Positions 19,968-28,307 of a DNA stretch of 64,000 nt are shown here, in pieces. How positions within the stretch are numbered: position 1 is the first letter of the stretch; each line of letters begins with the position of its first letter. The DNA is from Maliibacterium massiliense (GTDB taxonomy: Bacteria; Bacillota; Clostridia; Christensenellales; Maliibacteriaceae): NCBI RefSeq assembly GCF_900604345.1, contig NZ_LR026983.1, positions 434,001 to 498,000 on the forward strand, written 5' to 3'. The notes under the pieces are model-generated. The model saw nothing but the letters and a program-made list of their open reading frames with translations, ran no database searches and was not told the DNA's origin. A program made the translations under genes and the position numbers.

Positions 19968-21254
19968 TTAGTCCCGGCCCTCTACACGGATGGCGTTGAC
20001 GATGCGCATCACGTCGGGATGCGCGCGCATCTCCTGCAGCGCGTTGGTCACCGCAAGCTCGCGCGTGCGATGGGTCAGCAGGATGATGGGCACCTCGTCG
20101 GGATGGGAGTCCTTCTGGATGACCGCGGCCAGGCTCACCCCGTGGCGGCCCAAAATGCCTGCCACATTGGCCAGCACCCCGGGCTGCTCCTTGACCATGG
20201 CGTGGATAAAGTAGCTGCACTCCCAGTTATCGTCAAAGACGATCTCCGGCGCGGCCTCGTCGCCATTGTAAAACGTTGTGTACTGGTGCGCGCTGCGGCC
20301 GGCAGCCAGCACCATATCCGAGATCACCGCGCTTGCTGTGGGCAGATCGCCCGCGCCCTTGCCGTAGAGCATCACATCCCCCACCGCGTCGCCCGAAAGG
20401 TAGATGGCGTTGTAGGCGCCGCGCACGCTGGCAAGCGGGTGCTCGTCGGGGATGAACGTGGGGTGCACGCGCACCTCGATCTCCAGCCCGCGCTTTTTGC
20501 CGATGGCAAGCAGCTTGAGCGTCAGGCCCAGCTCCCTTGCGTAGGCGATATCCTCCTGCGTGATGCGGGTGATGCCCTGGTGGAAGATATGCTTGACGGG
20601 GATGTGCGAATGAAACGCAAGCGAGGCGAGGATGGAGAGCTTATACACCGCGTCCAGGCCCTCCACGTCGTAGGTCGGGTCGGGCTCGGCATAGCCCAGC
20701 GCCTGCGCGTCGGCCAGCACCTCCTCGTAATCCTTGCCCTCCTCGCGCATGCGCGTGAGGATATAGTTGGTGGTACCGTTGATGATGCCCATCACCTCGG
20801 TAATGCGGTTGGCCTGCATGGAATCCAGCAGCGTCTTGATCAGCGGGATGCCGCCCGCCACGCTCGCCTCATAGTAGAGGCCCGCGCCATGCGCCTGGGC
20901 CACGCGCTCCAGCTCCGGCCAGTGGGTCGCCACCACGTTTTTGTTGGCGGTTACCACGGTCTTGCCGTGCTGCAGCGCGCGCACCAGATACGCGTGCGCA
21001 GGCTCCACGCCGCCCATAAACTCCGCCACCATGCCGATGGACGGATCGTCCAGCACCTCGGCGGGATCCTCGGTCAGCAGCGCCTCGTCCACATCCACCG
21101 CGCGCGCCTTGCTCTTATCGCGCACCAGGATTTTTACAATCTCAAACTGGACATCGTCGCGGTGCGCAATGGCATCGGCGTTCATACGCAGTACCTTGAC
21201 GACGCCTGCGCCGATGTTACCCAGGCCCAGCATACCTACACGAACTGTCTTCAT
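19968..21254 (-). CDS. hom: Homoserine dehydrogenase
   Basis: NAD(P)-dependent enzyme reducing aspartate semialdehyde to homoserine, branch point to threonine and methionine. The 428 residues start with the Rossmann motif VGMLGLGNIGAGVV, include TANKNVVATHWPEL and the signature ASVAGGIPLIKTL around residue 165, and end with an ACT domain (GVLANVAGILGRHGVSLAAV, roughly residues 355-375), which usually gives threonine feedback control. ATG 21254 has AGAGGAG eleven bases upstream; an in-frame GTG nine bases earlier is too near that site. It follows coaX by 29 bases. metA and an ApgM/homoserine-kinase-like gene lie elsewhere in the window. Confidence 0.96.
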   Translation of the reverse strand: MKTVRVGMLGLGNIGAGVVKVLRMNADAIAHRDDVQFEIVKILVRDKSKARAVDVDEALLTEDPAEVLDDPSIGMVAEFMGGVEPAHAYLVRALQHGKTVVTANKNVVATHWPELERVAQAHGAGLYYEASVAGGIPLIKTLLDSMQANRITEVMGIINGTTNYILTRMREEGKDYEEVLADAQALGYAEPDPTYDVEGLDAVYKLSILASLAFHSHIPVKHIFHQGITRITQEDIAYARELGLTLKLLAIGKKRGLEIEVRVHPTFIPDEHPLASVRGAYNAIYLSGDAVGDVMLYGKGAGDLPTASAVISDMVLAAGRSAHQYTTFYNGDEAAPEIVFDDNWECSYFIHAMVKEQPGVLANVAGILGRHGVSLAAVIQKDSHPDEVPIILLTHRTRELAVTNALQEMRAHPDVMRIVNAIRVEGRD

Positions 21255-21283
21255 TTCTCGCACTTCTCCTCTTTATATCTTAC

Positions 21284-22051
21284 TCAAACGTTGCGCGCAT
21301 ACAGGATTTGCAGGCCGCGCAGGGTCAGCTGCGGGTCGATGGTCATCACGGCCCTGGACTCGCCCGCGATCAAATGCGCAAGGCCGCCGGTGGACACCAC
21401 GCGCGCATCCGGCGCGCCCAGCTCCTCGCGCATGCGCGAGACGATGTAGTCCACCTGGCCCACATAGCCGTAGATGATGCCCGCCTGCATGTTGCCGATG
21501 GTCGTGCGGTTGATGACGGTGGCCGGCTTGGTCAGCTCCACCACGGGCAGCTTGGCGGTGTTGCGCACCAGCGCCTCGGTGGCCACCTTGATGCCCGGGC
21601 AGATCGCCCCGCCCAGAAACGCCCCGTCCTTGGAGACGGCGGCAAAGGTGGTGGCAGTGCCAAAGTCGATCACGATGCACGGCCCGCCGTAGAGCGTGTA
21701 GGCCGCCACCGCGTTGACAATGCGGTCCGCGCCCACCTCGCGGGGGTCCTCGTACTTGATATTCAGCCCCGTCTTGATGCCCGGGCCGACAAACATCGGC
21801 TTGATATCAAAAAAGTCCCGCATCATGTGTTCCATGGTGTAGTTGATGCTGGGCACCACCGAGGAGATCATCGCGCCCTGTACGTCACGCGCGGACAGGC
21901 CGTTGAAATCCAGCAGTGCGTGGAACTTGATGCCATACTCGTCCGAGGTCTGGGCAAGGTCGGTGGACATGCGCCACGATGTGCGCAGCTCGCCCTGCTC
22001 GAAGACCCCGGTTTTGATGTTTGTATTGCCGATATCCAGCGCAAGAATCAT
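21284..22051 (-). CDS. coaX: Type III pantothenate kinase
   Basis: Catalyses the first step of coenzyme A synthesis, phosphorylating pantothenate. The 255 residues have the ASKHA phosphate-1 loop DIGNTNIKTGVF at 5-16, PGIKTGLNIKYEDPREVGADR (about 95-115) and IDFGTATTFAAV (phosphate-2), all hallmarks of CoaX. The enzyme is cytosolic, dimeric and needs a monovalent cation. Its start lies six bases after the stop of the ECF transporter gene upstream, so uptake and phosphorylation of pantothenate are probably co-expressed. hom follows. Confidence 0.96.
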   Translation of the reverse strand: MILALDIGNTNIKTGVFEQGELRTSWRMSTDLAQTSDEYGIKFHALLDFNGLSARDVQGAMISSVVPSINYTMEHMMRDFFDIKPMFVGPGIKTGLNIKYEDPREVGADRIVNAVAAYTLYGGPCIVIDFGTATTFAAVSKDGAFLGGAICPGIKVATEALVRNTAKLPVVELTKPATVINRTTIGNMQAGIIYGYVGQVDYIVSRMREELGAPDARVVSTGGLAHLIAGESRAVMTIDPQLTLRGLQILYARNV

Positions 22052-22057
22052 GTACGT

Positions 22058-22708
22058 CTATTCCTCACTCTTTTGCGTAGTTTTCGCCCTGCCCTGCGGG
22101 GAGAGGCGCTGCATCACGCGCACCACGGGCAGTGTCAGCAGCATGGCCATGACCATCTCCGGCACGCCGTTTGTCAGTGCGATGCCGCCCAATAGCGCGG
22201 GCACCACGCCCGGCGCCACCTGCATCATCTCCGCCACGCGCGCCCCGTAACAGATGTAGAGCATGCCCAGCACCAACACCGTGTTGGCCATGGACCCCAC
22301 GCCCGCCGCCGTCAATATTGCGACGTTATTGCGCGTACCCGTCAGTGTTTTGTTGCGGGTGATCAACCGCCACACCCCCCAGGTAACCAGCGCCACCAGC
22401 AGGCGCGGCAGCACCGATACAAGCGGGTTGGCAAAGAGCGGGTCCAGTGAAAGCGGCCGTGGCTGGGTGATGGCAAGGATCAAACTGGATACACCGAAGA
22501 TCAGTCCGGTGGGCAAGCCCACCGCCAGCCCCTCGACCAGCACCCCAATGAGCAGCGGCACGTGCATGATGGTGATCTGTGCGGGAATGCCCGGGATGGC
22601 AAGATAGCCCCAGTGGGTCACGGCCAGCACGATGGAGATCGCGCTGAGCATGCCCGCAATGGCCATTTTGCGCGTGGAAAACGCAGTGTTTTTTGTTTGT
22701 TTGTTCAT
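22058..22708 (-). CDS. ECF transporter S component, probably pantothenate (PanT-like)
   Basis: 216-residue membrane protein with about six hydrophobic helices and a basic N-terminus (MNKQTKNTAFSTRK). LAVTHWGYLAIPGIPAQITI and HVPLLIGVLVEGLAVGLPTG are typical of group II ECF substrate-binding subunits (folate/pantothenate-like). The specificity is inferred from its tight linkage to coaX, six bases away, rather than from residues. It would work with an EcfAA'T module encoded elsewhere. GGAGGG precedes ATG 22708. Confidence 0.85.
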   Translation of the reverse strand: MNKQTKNTAFSTRKMAIAGMLSAISIVLAVTHWGYLAIPGIPAQITIMHVPLLIGVLVEGLAVGLPTGLIFGVSSLILAITQPRPLSLDPLFANPLVSVLPRLLVALVTWGVWRLITRNKTLTGTRNNVAILTAAGVGSMANTVLVLGMLYICYGARVAEMMQVAPGVVPALLGGIALTNGVPEMVMAMLLTLPVVRVMQRLSPQGRAKTTQKSEE

Positions 22709-22898
22709 GTGACAGCCCTCCGTTCAAGTTCCAGCATATGGATACCTGACATGTTGCAAGGCGAGCCAAACACGCCCTATGCAGTTGTTTGCCAGCTTAT
22801 CCCGCACCCGCGCACGGGTTGCCGGTAAGCTTGCACTCATCATACCAAATCTTGCCCCATACTTCAATGAAAAAGCGCGTTTTCACGCCCGTTATGGA

Positions 22899-22926
22899 TT
22901 GCATGCGGCCGTGCTTATGGTATAAT
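22899..22926 (+). promoter_or_regulatory. Promoter of the VOC gene
   Basis: TTGCAT (22899-22904) and TATAAT (22921-22926) are 16 bases apart, about 60 bases before the start codon at 22989. Confidence 0.75.
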
Positions 22927-22988
22927 GGGAATAACGTTTCAAAGAAACACTTGCACCATTTTATTTTCTTGAAGGAGGAACTTGTTTT

Positions 22989-23381
22989 ATGATTACCGGA
23001 CTTGGACACGTCAACCTGCGCACCCCTGATTTGGAGAAATCCTTGGACTTCTACGCCAAACTGGGCTTTAAGGTGGATTCCATCGATCATTGGGAGCGCG
23101 AGAACGGCACAGCCCACATCGCCATCATCTCCAACGGCACCTGCATCATGGAGGTCTCCCAGCCCGCGGATATGAGCATGCTTGATGGCCTGAAGGCTGG
23201 CTTCTTCGGCCATTTGTGCCTGTCGGTGGACGACCTTGCCAAAACGGTGGATGAGCTTAAGGCCCAGGGCATCGCGTTCGTGCAGGACGAGATCCAGACA
23301 CTGCCCCTGTTTGGCGGCATCCGCAACATCAACATCATCGGGCCCAGCGGCGAAGAGCTGGAGCTTTACGAGAACATCTAA
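22989..23381 (+). CDS. VOC family (glyoxalase/bleomycin resistance-type) protein
   Basis: 130-residue vicinal-oxygen-chelate fold protein with two beta-alpha-beta-beta-beta modules. The first begins ITGLGHVNLRTPDLEKSLDFY with a metal-ligand His, the second FFGHLCLSVDDLAKTVDELK with another His, and a Glu lies in GEELELYENI at the end. The set H, H, E fits glyoxalase I or a related metalloenzyme, but substrate cannot be assigned. GAAGGAGGAAC stands before ATG 22989. It is a single-gene unit with its own promoter and terminator. Confidence 0.88.
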   Translation: MITGLGHVNLRTPDLEKSLDFYAKLGFKVDSIDHWERENGTAHIAIISNGTCIMEVSQPADMSMLDGLKAGFFGHLCLSVDDLAKTVDELKAQGIAFVQDEIQTLPLFGGIRNINIIGPSGEELELYENI

Positions 23382-23408
23382 CAAGAAAATAGGCAAATGC
23401 ACATCATA

Positions 23409-23443
23409 CGGCGCCGGGGCGAATGCCCCGGCGCCGTTTTTTT
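23409..23443 (+). terminator. Terminator of the VOC gene
   Basis: CGGCGCCGGGGC and GCCCCGGCGCCG form a perfect 12-bp stem with a 4-base loop, followed by seven T. Confidence 0.95.
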
Positions 23444-23480
23444 GCTGTCCGTTTATGTTGTATGCGCGCTGTCTGCGCTT

Positions 23481-23975
23481 TTATGGTATATCCACAACCA
23501 CAAGCGGGTTGCCGTGCGCGCGGATCACCCGCGCCAGGTCCTCGTAGCGCAAAAACAGCGTGGCCGTGTTCTCGCCCGGGTGCACGCCCAGGCGCTGCTG
23601 CGCCGTCACGTCCCGGTCCACCACCACGGTGACGTCCGCCTTTTCATTGTTGAGCACGCCAAGGGCCGTGACTGCGCCCGGCTGCAGGCCCAGCTGCTGC
23701 ATGAGCCGCGCCTCCGAGCCAAAGCTCAGCCGGCTGGAGCCGATCTTTTCCTTGAGCGCCTTTAAATCCACGCTCTTGTCCTTGTCCACCAGCACCAGAA
23801 AATGGCGCTTGCCGCTGGCATCGCGTAAAAACAAATTCTTGCACACGTATCCCGCCTTGCAGATGCCCAGGCGCTCCATATCCTCAATGGTGTGCACCGG
23901 CGCGTGCTCTATCACGCTGTAGACAACGCCCGCCGCATCCAGCGCATCCAAGAGCTTATCGCGCATTTCGCCCAT
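23481..23975 (-). CDS. Prolyl-tRNA deacylase ProX (YbaK/INS domain)
   Basis: 164-residue trans-editing enzyme that hydrolyses mischarged Ala-tRNA-Pro. The YbaK/INS fold is shown by VYSVIEHAPVHTIEDMERLGI at the N-terminus, CKNLFLRDASGKRHFLVLV with the catalytic-type lysine, the GSEARLMQQLGLQPGAVTALG motif (GxxxP region) and VTVVVDRDV. ProX and YbaK are hard to separate by eye; the length and the HTI segment favour ProX. GGAAGGGGAAA lies upstream of ATG 23975. The stop is about 40 bases from the VOC terminator on the opposite strand. Confidence 0.88.
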   Translation of the reverse strand: MGEMRDKLLDALDAAGVVYSVIEHAPVHTIEDMERLGICKAGYVCKNLFLRDASGKRHFLVLVDKDKSVDLKALKEKIGSSRLSFGSEARLMQQLGLQPGAVTALGVLNNEKADVTVVVDRDVTAQQRLGVHPGENTATLFLRYEDLARVIRAHGNPLVVVDIP

Positions 23976-24052
23976 GGTTATTTCCCCTTCCCTTCCGCCG
24001 TGGTATTGCGCTTAGTATAGCGCAATACGCGTCAAAAGGAAAGCGGCGCCGC

Positions 24053-24682
24053 CTACGCCATCATGGCGATGGTGTAGTTGAGCACGAACGCAAAAGCCGT
24101 CCAGGCAAGGTAGGGCACCAGCAGCCAGGCCGCGCCACGGCGCACCCGTAAGGAGCGCGCCATCATCCACAGGATGCTCGCCCCCATGGCCAGTATGACG
24201 CCCACCGCAAGGGCAGGTTGCCTCGCCTGAAAAAACACCCACGGCCAGGCGGCGTTGCACACACCGTTTGCCAAATAGGGTACCCACGCGCCCTTTTTGC
24301 AGGGGGATTTTGACGCCAGCACCAGATAGAGTGCATAACAGACGCTCGCATAGATCAAACTCCATGCAATGGGAAAGACAAAGGGCGCGGGCGCAAATGG
24401 CGGCTTGGGCAGCGACTGGTACCACGCGCTTTGGGTATCCACGGCAATGCTCCCAAGCAGTGCCACCAGCGCCACTGCGATGACGGACGTCCACAGCGCT
24501 TTGGTATTGACGCCCTTGCCCTGCGCCTTTTTCTCCCTGCGCGCCTGCGCTTGCGCCTTTTGGCGCGCCTCTTTCTGCTGCCGGCGCTGCTGGCGCAGAT
24601 GCGCCTTTTCCGCGCGCCGCTGCTGCGCGGGCGGCGGCGTCTGTTCCTGCGGCTGCTGTCTGTGGCGCACCCGCACCACCAT
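24053..24682 (-). CDS. TspO/MBR family protein with basic N-terminal tail
   Basis: Membrane protein of the tryptophan-rich sensory protein (TspO/peripheral benzodiazepine receptor) family, which binds tetrapyrroles. The C-terminal 155 residues form five hydrophobic helices and include WYQSLPKPPFAPAPFVFPIAW and the family's N-A-W-P-W region (CNAAWPWVFF) plus LLVPYLAWTAFAFVLNY. The odd part is the first 55 residues, rich in Q, R, K and A (HLRQQRRQQKEARQKAQAQ), likely a cytosolic charged helix that I do not associate with TspO. The start is uncertain: ATG 24682 is used, while a GTG at 24748 would add 22 residues. Confidence 0.82.
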   Translation of the reverse strand: MVVRVRHRQQPQEQTPPPAQQRRAEKAHLRQQRRQQKEARQKAQAQARREKKAQGKGVNTKALWTSVIAVALVALLGSIAVDTQSAWYQSLPKPPFAPAPFVFPIAWSLIYASVCYALYLVLASKSPCKKGAWVPYLANGVCNAAWPWVFFQARQPALAVGVILAMGASILWMMARSLRVRRGAAWLLVPYLAWTAFAFVLNYTIAMMA

Positions 24683-24743
24683 CCTTTCGCTTGTTGTACC
24701 ACCATTGTATGAAACCGGCGCTGAAACTATCCGTACGCTGAAC

Positions 24744-24772
24744 TTCACACCCTACGAGAAATATGCTATAAT
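24744..24772 (+). promoter_or_regulatory. Promoter of the glycerate kinase gene
   Basis: TTCACA (24744-24749) and TATAAT (24767-24772) are separated by 17 bases, about 62 bases before the start at 24834. It lies in the divergent region opposite tspO. Confidence 0.8.
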
Positions 24773-24833
24773 CAAACGTACTTTCTACAACAACCGTTTA
24801 GGAAGCAGTGCAATTGGGAGGCTGGGAAAAAAC

Positions 24834-25976
24834 ATGAGAGTGATTATCGCCCCGGATTCGTATAAGGGCTGCCTGACGGCCATTGAGGTTGCGCAGGCCA
24901 TGGAAAAAGGCATCCTGCGCGCCGATTCCCGTATTGAAGTGGATAAAATCCCCATGGCTGACGGCGGCGAGGGCACTGTCAACACCCTGCTGATGGCGCT
25001 GGGCGGCCAGACGGTCCGCCTGAAGGTGCACGGGCCGCTGGGCAACAAAATTGACAGTTTTTACGGCGTGACGCCGGACGGCAACACGGCGCTGATCGAG
25101 ATGGCGGCCGCAAGCGGCCTGCCCCTGATCACGCTGCAGCAGCGCGCACCCCTTGCAACCACTACCTACGGCACCGGCGAGCTGATGCGCGACGCGCTCA
25201 AGCGCGGCTGCCGCAACATCATCATCGGCATTGGCGGAAGCGCCACCAACGATGGCGGCATGGGCATGGCCCAAGCGCTGGGCGTGGTGTTCCGCGATAA
25301 GGCGGGCAAGGAGTTGGACATGGGCTGCGGCGCGCTGCTTGCCCGGGTACACGAGATCGATACTTCCAGGGTGATGCCCGAGCTGAAGGAAGCCACCGTC
25401 AACGTGGCGTGCGATGTCAACAACCCCCTCTGCGGGGAGCAGGGCGCCGCGGCGGTGTACGGTCCCCAAAAGGGCGCCACCCCCGAGCTTGTGGCGGAGC
25501 TGGATGAAAACTTGCGCCACTTTGCGGGCATTGTGCGCGCACAGCTGGGCAAGGATATCCTGGACGTGCCCGGCAGCGGCGCGGCCGGCGGGCTGGGCGG
25601 GGGCCTGCTTGCCTTTACCAACGCATCGCTGCGCCCCGGCATCGAGATTGTGGTGGAGTTTTCCAATATGGCCGCGCGCATGGCGGATGCCGATGCGGTG
25701 TTCACCGGCGAGGGCCAGACGGATTTCCAGACCATCTACGGCAAGGTGCCTGCGGGCATCGGCCGGGTGGCAAAGCCGCTGGGCATCCCCGTGATCTGCC
25801 TCTCGGGCAGCCTGCGCAAGGGCTACGACGAGGTGTATGACTATGGCGTGACAAGCGTGTTTTCCATCATCAACAAGCCCATGACGCTGCCTGAGGCCAT
25901 CCGCCGCGCCGCGGAGCTGATCGAGGAGAGCGCCTTCTCGGCCATGCGCATGCTGCTTGCCACCATCAAGGCATAA
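24834..25976 (+). CDS. Glycerate kinase (GarK/GlxK type)
   Basis: 380-residue cytosolic kinase that phosphorylates D-glycerate, giving 2- or 3-phosphoglycerate. APDSYKGCLTAIEVAQAMEK at the N-terminus, IPMADGGEGTVNTLL (about 41-55), GIGGSATNDGGMGMAQALG and DVPGSGAAGGLGGGLLAF are all landmarks of the type 2 (GarK) family, and length is normal. The start at ATG 24834 follows GGGAGG; the long open frame upstream overlaps tspO on the other strand and is not family-like. The gene is monocistronic with its own promoter and terminator. Confidence 0.93.
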   Translation: MRVIIAPDSYKGCLTAIEVAQAMEKGILRADSRIEVDKIPMADGGEGTVNTLLMALGGQTVRLKVHGPLGNKIDSFYGVTPDGNTALIEMAAASGLPLITLQQRAPLATTTYGTGELMRDALKRGCRNIIIGIGGSATNDGGMGMAQALGVVFRDKAGKELDMGCGALLARVHEIDTSRVMPELKEATVNVACDVNNPLCGEQGAAAVYGPQKGATPELVAELDENLRHFAGIVRAQLGKDILDVPGSGAAGGLGGGLLAFTNASLRPGIEIVVEFSNMAARMADADAVFTGEGQTDFQTIYGKVPAGIGRVAKPLGIPVICLSGSLRKGYDEVYDYGVTSVFSIINKPMTLPEAIRRAAELIEESAFSAMRMLLATIKA

Positions 25977-26031
25977 CGGTATCTGCAAGCTGCGCGCCGC
26001 GCCCATAGGGTGCGGCGCAGCTTACAGCTTA

Positions 26032-26068
26032 AAAAAAGCGCCGGACTAGGGAGATGCCCGGCGCTTTT
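26032..26068 (+). terminator. Terminator of the glycerate kinase gene
   Basis: AAAAAAGCGCCGG and CCGGCGCTTTTTT flank a small loop. Another hairpin (AAGCTGCGC..GCGCAGCTT) lies just before it, at about 25988-26020. Confidence 0.9.
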
Positions 26069-26174
26069 TTCATGCCCTGTTCTCTGTGTGTCAATTAATG
26101 CCTGCTCGATAGGCATTCCCCCTTTCCCACCTTGGATATGGTTCGTTGTATGTAAATGCAATGGGGAGGTAGTT

Positions 26175-26213
26175 TGTACAAGGCGAGCCCTGCGAAGGCA
26201 GCTCCTTTGTACA
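26175..26213. other. Intergenic imperfect hairpin
   Basis: TGTACAAGG and CCTTTGTACA, with further pairing of GAGC/GCTC, form a nearly symmetric 39-base hairpin inside a 270-base non-coding stretch (26070-26342). It is followed by GTTTTAAG. A second smaller hairpin, AATGCCT..AGGCATT, is at 26097-26117. No gene is visible in this stretch. The hairpin could be part of a leader of the lipoprotein gene at 26343 or a stray repeat. Confidence 0.45.
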
Positions 26214-26342
26214 GTTTTAAGTGTAACGGGCAAATGTGAAAGGTATTTGAACGCGTTATGAATATTTTTCAAACACGTGCGTCGGATGTATGAACAAAAC
26301 CCGCCAAGCCTTCGTCTAAGGCATAAAGGAGGAATTTTGTCT

Positions 26343-27023
26343 ATGCGTACGTTTGGATGCATCGCCCTTTCGGCGCTGGTGCTGGCGCTGCTGGTCGCCT
26401 GCGCGCCCGCCCAGCCGGCGTCCAGCACCACGGCCTCTTCCACGGCCTCTGCCGCCGTGTCCCTGCCCAGCGGGCGGGCCAGCCTCACATCCCCTGCCAG
26501 CGCCCCTCGTCCATCTCAAAACGCCAGCAGCGCAGGGGGGCTGTGCGGCTACCCCACCGCCCCGCCGCAGGATGCAGGCGTGCTCACCATCAACAACATC
26601 AGTCCGGTCGATTTTGCGCCCTGGGAGGCGTTCTTGGGCGCGGTCAACCTGGGCGAGACGGCGACCATCCGCCTGCGGCAGTACACCACCGAGGGCGACC
26701 CCGTCCCCGCCACGCTCACCTATGACGGCGCGCGCTTTACCCTGGAGGTGGACAGCACCGCCGACAAATTCTCCGCGCCCGAGGACCGGCGTGTGCGCAC
26801 CTTCCACTACGACCATCTGATCGGCAGCCTCGCGCCCGAGATTGAAGGCTTTGAGGCGGAACCCGCGCACGTGGGCTGGTTTTTGACGGACAGCGCGCAG
26901 TACAACTGGGCCGCGCAGTACCAGCAGGAGACAATCCCGTCCTTCCTGCTCTTTAGCCAGCCGTGCGACACAGTGCGCACCCCCTACGAGGTGGATGTGC
27001 CCGTCTGCCGTCACGCAGAATAA
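26343..27023 (+). CDS. Putative lipoprotein, DUF4362-like
   Basis: 226-residue exported lipoprotein. The signal peptide ends in lipobox LVAC at about 17-20, followed by a 40-residue Ser/Ala/Pro/Thr-rich linker. The folded part holds RLRQYTTEGDPVPATLTYDG, which resembles the YTIEGDPI..L.YDG core of Bacillus DUF4362 proteins; the match is from memory and moderate. Function unknown. AAAGGAGG precedes ATG 26343, and a small GCCTT/AAGGC hairpin sits directly before that site. Confidence 0.7.
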   Translation: MRTFGCIALSALVLALLVACAPAQPASSTTASSTASAAVSLPSGRASLTSPASAPRPSQNASSAGGLCGYPTAPPQDAGVLTINNISPVDFAPWEAFLGAVNLGETATIRLRQYTTEGDPVPATLTYDGARFTLEVDSTADKFSAPEDRRVRTFHYDHLIGSLAPEIEGFEAEPAHVGWFLTDSAQYNWAAQYQQETIPSFLLFSQPCDTVRTPYEVDVPVCRHAE

Positions 27024-27054
27024 AAACGCTTTCTTCCAACAAGTAAGTCAAAAG

Positions 27055-27087
27055 ACGCGCCCGCACAGTGCGGGCGCGCCTTTTTGG
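27055..27087. terminator. Bidirectional terminator between lipoprotein and FKBP genes
   Basis: GCGCGCCCGCA and TGCGGGCGCGC form an 11-bp stem with a CAG loop, followed by CTTTTTGG on the plus strand. The convergent FKBP gene ends 18 bases further on. Confidence 0.85.
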
Positions 27088-27104
27088 TTTGGGTCGGTAT
27101 GGCT

Positions 27105-28142
27105 TTATTCCTTGACGATTTCCAGCAGCTCCACCTTGAAGATCAGCGTGCTGTAGCCCGGGATGCTGCTGTTACCCGCCTCGCCATAGGCCAAATCATA
27201 GGGAATGTAGAAGGTATAGGTCGAGCCAACCGGCATCAGCGGCAGGCCCTCGGCCCATCCGGCGATCACGCCCTCCAGCGAGAACTCCGCGCTCTGGCCG
27301 CGCGCGTAGGTGGAATCAAACACCGTGCCGTCCAGCAGCGTGCCCTCGTAGTTGACGCGCACCGTATCGCTGGTGGTGGGTTTTTCGCCGTCGCCCAGCT
27401 TCTCCACCTTGTACTGCAGGCCGCTTGCTGTCTCCTGCACGCCCTGCTTGGTCTTGTTCTCAGCCAGGAACTGCGCGCCCTCCTCCTTGGCCTGCTGGGC
27501 GAGCTCCTCCTGATGCTGCTGGTAGCGGCCCGACACCTTGGCCTGCGCGGTTGCGATGTCCATGGTGGCGTCGTTTGTCAGCAGCACGGCGCGCAGCGCC
27601 TGCTTGGTCAGCGCCACATGCGCGGGGTCTACGCCCGTAAAGAGCAGCGCGTAATCGCTCTGGGTGTTCCCCCCCTGCGCCACGCCCAGCGCATAGGAGG
27701 CCAAGTCCTTGGCGGAAAGGGTATCCTCCAGGCTGCTCTTGCCCTCGGCGGCAAGGGCGGCAAAGATATCTGCCGCTTCCTTATCCTCGGCTGCGTCATA
27801 CGCCTCAAAGATGGCCAGCGCCCGTTCGCGCGTCATGGTGGTCTCGTCGCCGTCCATCCAGGCCTCATAGCCCGCGACCACCTGCTGCACATTCGCCCAG
27901 TCGGCCATATCCAGCACGCCTGCGTTGCCAACCACCACGCCGTAGGCGTAGGCCGCGTCCTCTGCCGAGACGGGCTCGGCAGGCACCTGGCTGGCGGAGG
28001 GCGACGCCTCCGCGCCCTGCGATGCGGACGCGCTGGGGCGCTGCGCAGCGCCCTTGTTCGCCTGGGACACCATCACCACAAACAGCACGATGGCGCACAC
28101 CAGGCACGCGATGACTGCAATCCAAATCCAACGTTTCTTCAC
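27105..28142 (-). CDS. Membrane-anchored FKBP-type peptidyl-prolyl isomerase
   Basis: 345-residue protein acting outside the membrane as a prolyl isomerase and chaperone. MKKRWIWIAVIACLVCAIVLF is a signal anchor without a clear lipobox, followed by a Ser/Ala/Pro linker. Two related helical segments come next: the first begins EDAAYAYGVVVGN near residue 61, the second AKDLASYALGVAQGG near 143. Each resembles the dimerising FKBP_N domain of Mip/FkpA proteins. The FKBP domain fills the last 110 residues (GLQYKVEKLGDGEKP, VNYEGTLLDGTVFDSTYARG, YDLAYGEAG). Mip/FkpA layout is mostly known from Gram-negatives; a doubled N-terminal domain is unusual. It appears monocistronic. Confidence 0.88.
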   Translation of the reverse strand: MKKRWIWIAVIACLVCAIVLFVVMVSQANKGAAQRPSASASQGAEASPSASQVPAEPVSAEDAAYAYGVVVGNAGVLDMADWANVQQVVAGYEAWMDGDETTMTRERALAIFEAYDAAEDKEAADIFAALAAEGKSSLEDTLSAKDLASYALGVAQGGNTQSDYALLFTGVDPAHVALTKQALRAVLLTNDATMDIATAQAKVSGRYQQHQEELAQQAKEEGAQFLAENKTKQGVQETASGLQYKVEKLGDGEKPTTSDTVRVNYEGTLLDGTVFDSTYARGQSAEFSLEGVIAGWAEGLPLMPVGSTYTFYIPYDLAYGEAGNSSIPGYSTLIFKVELLEIVKE

Positions 28143-28265
28143 GCTCTTACCTCCGTCATTTCAAATGCGCTTGCAAAAAACACCTGTTTATTATAGCCCA
28201 TCTGGCCGCGCTTGCAAATGCCACTGCCGCGCGCAGGCGCTTTCTTTACAATTCTGCCACAATAA

Positions 28266-28297
28266 AGGCGGGCCCCGCCGCTTGCGGGGGGGCCGCC
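28266..28297 (-). terminator. Likely terminator of the trpB2 gene
   Basis: On the minus strand GGCGGCCCC and GGGGCCCGCC form a stem around a GC-rich loop, followed by TTTATTGT. It starts about ten bases after the stop at 28308. Confidence 0.65.
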
Positions 28298-28307
28298 GAT
28301 CTGCGCG

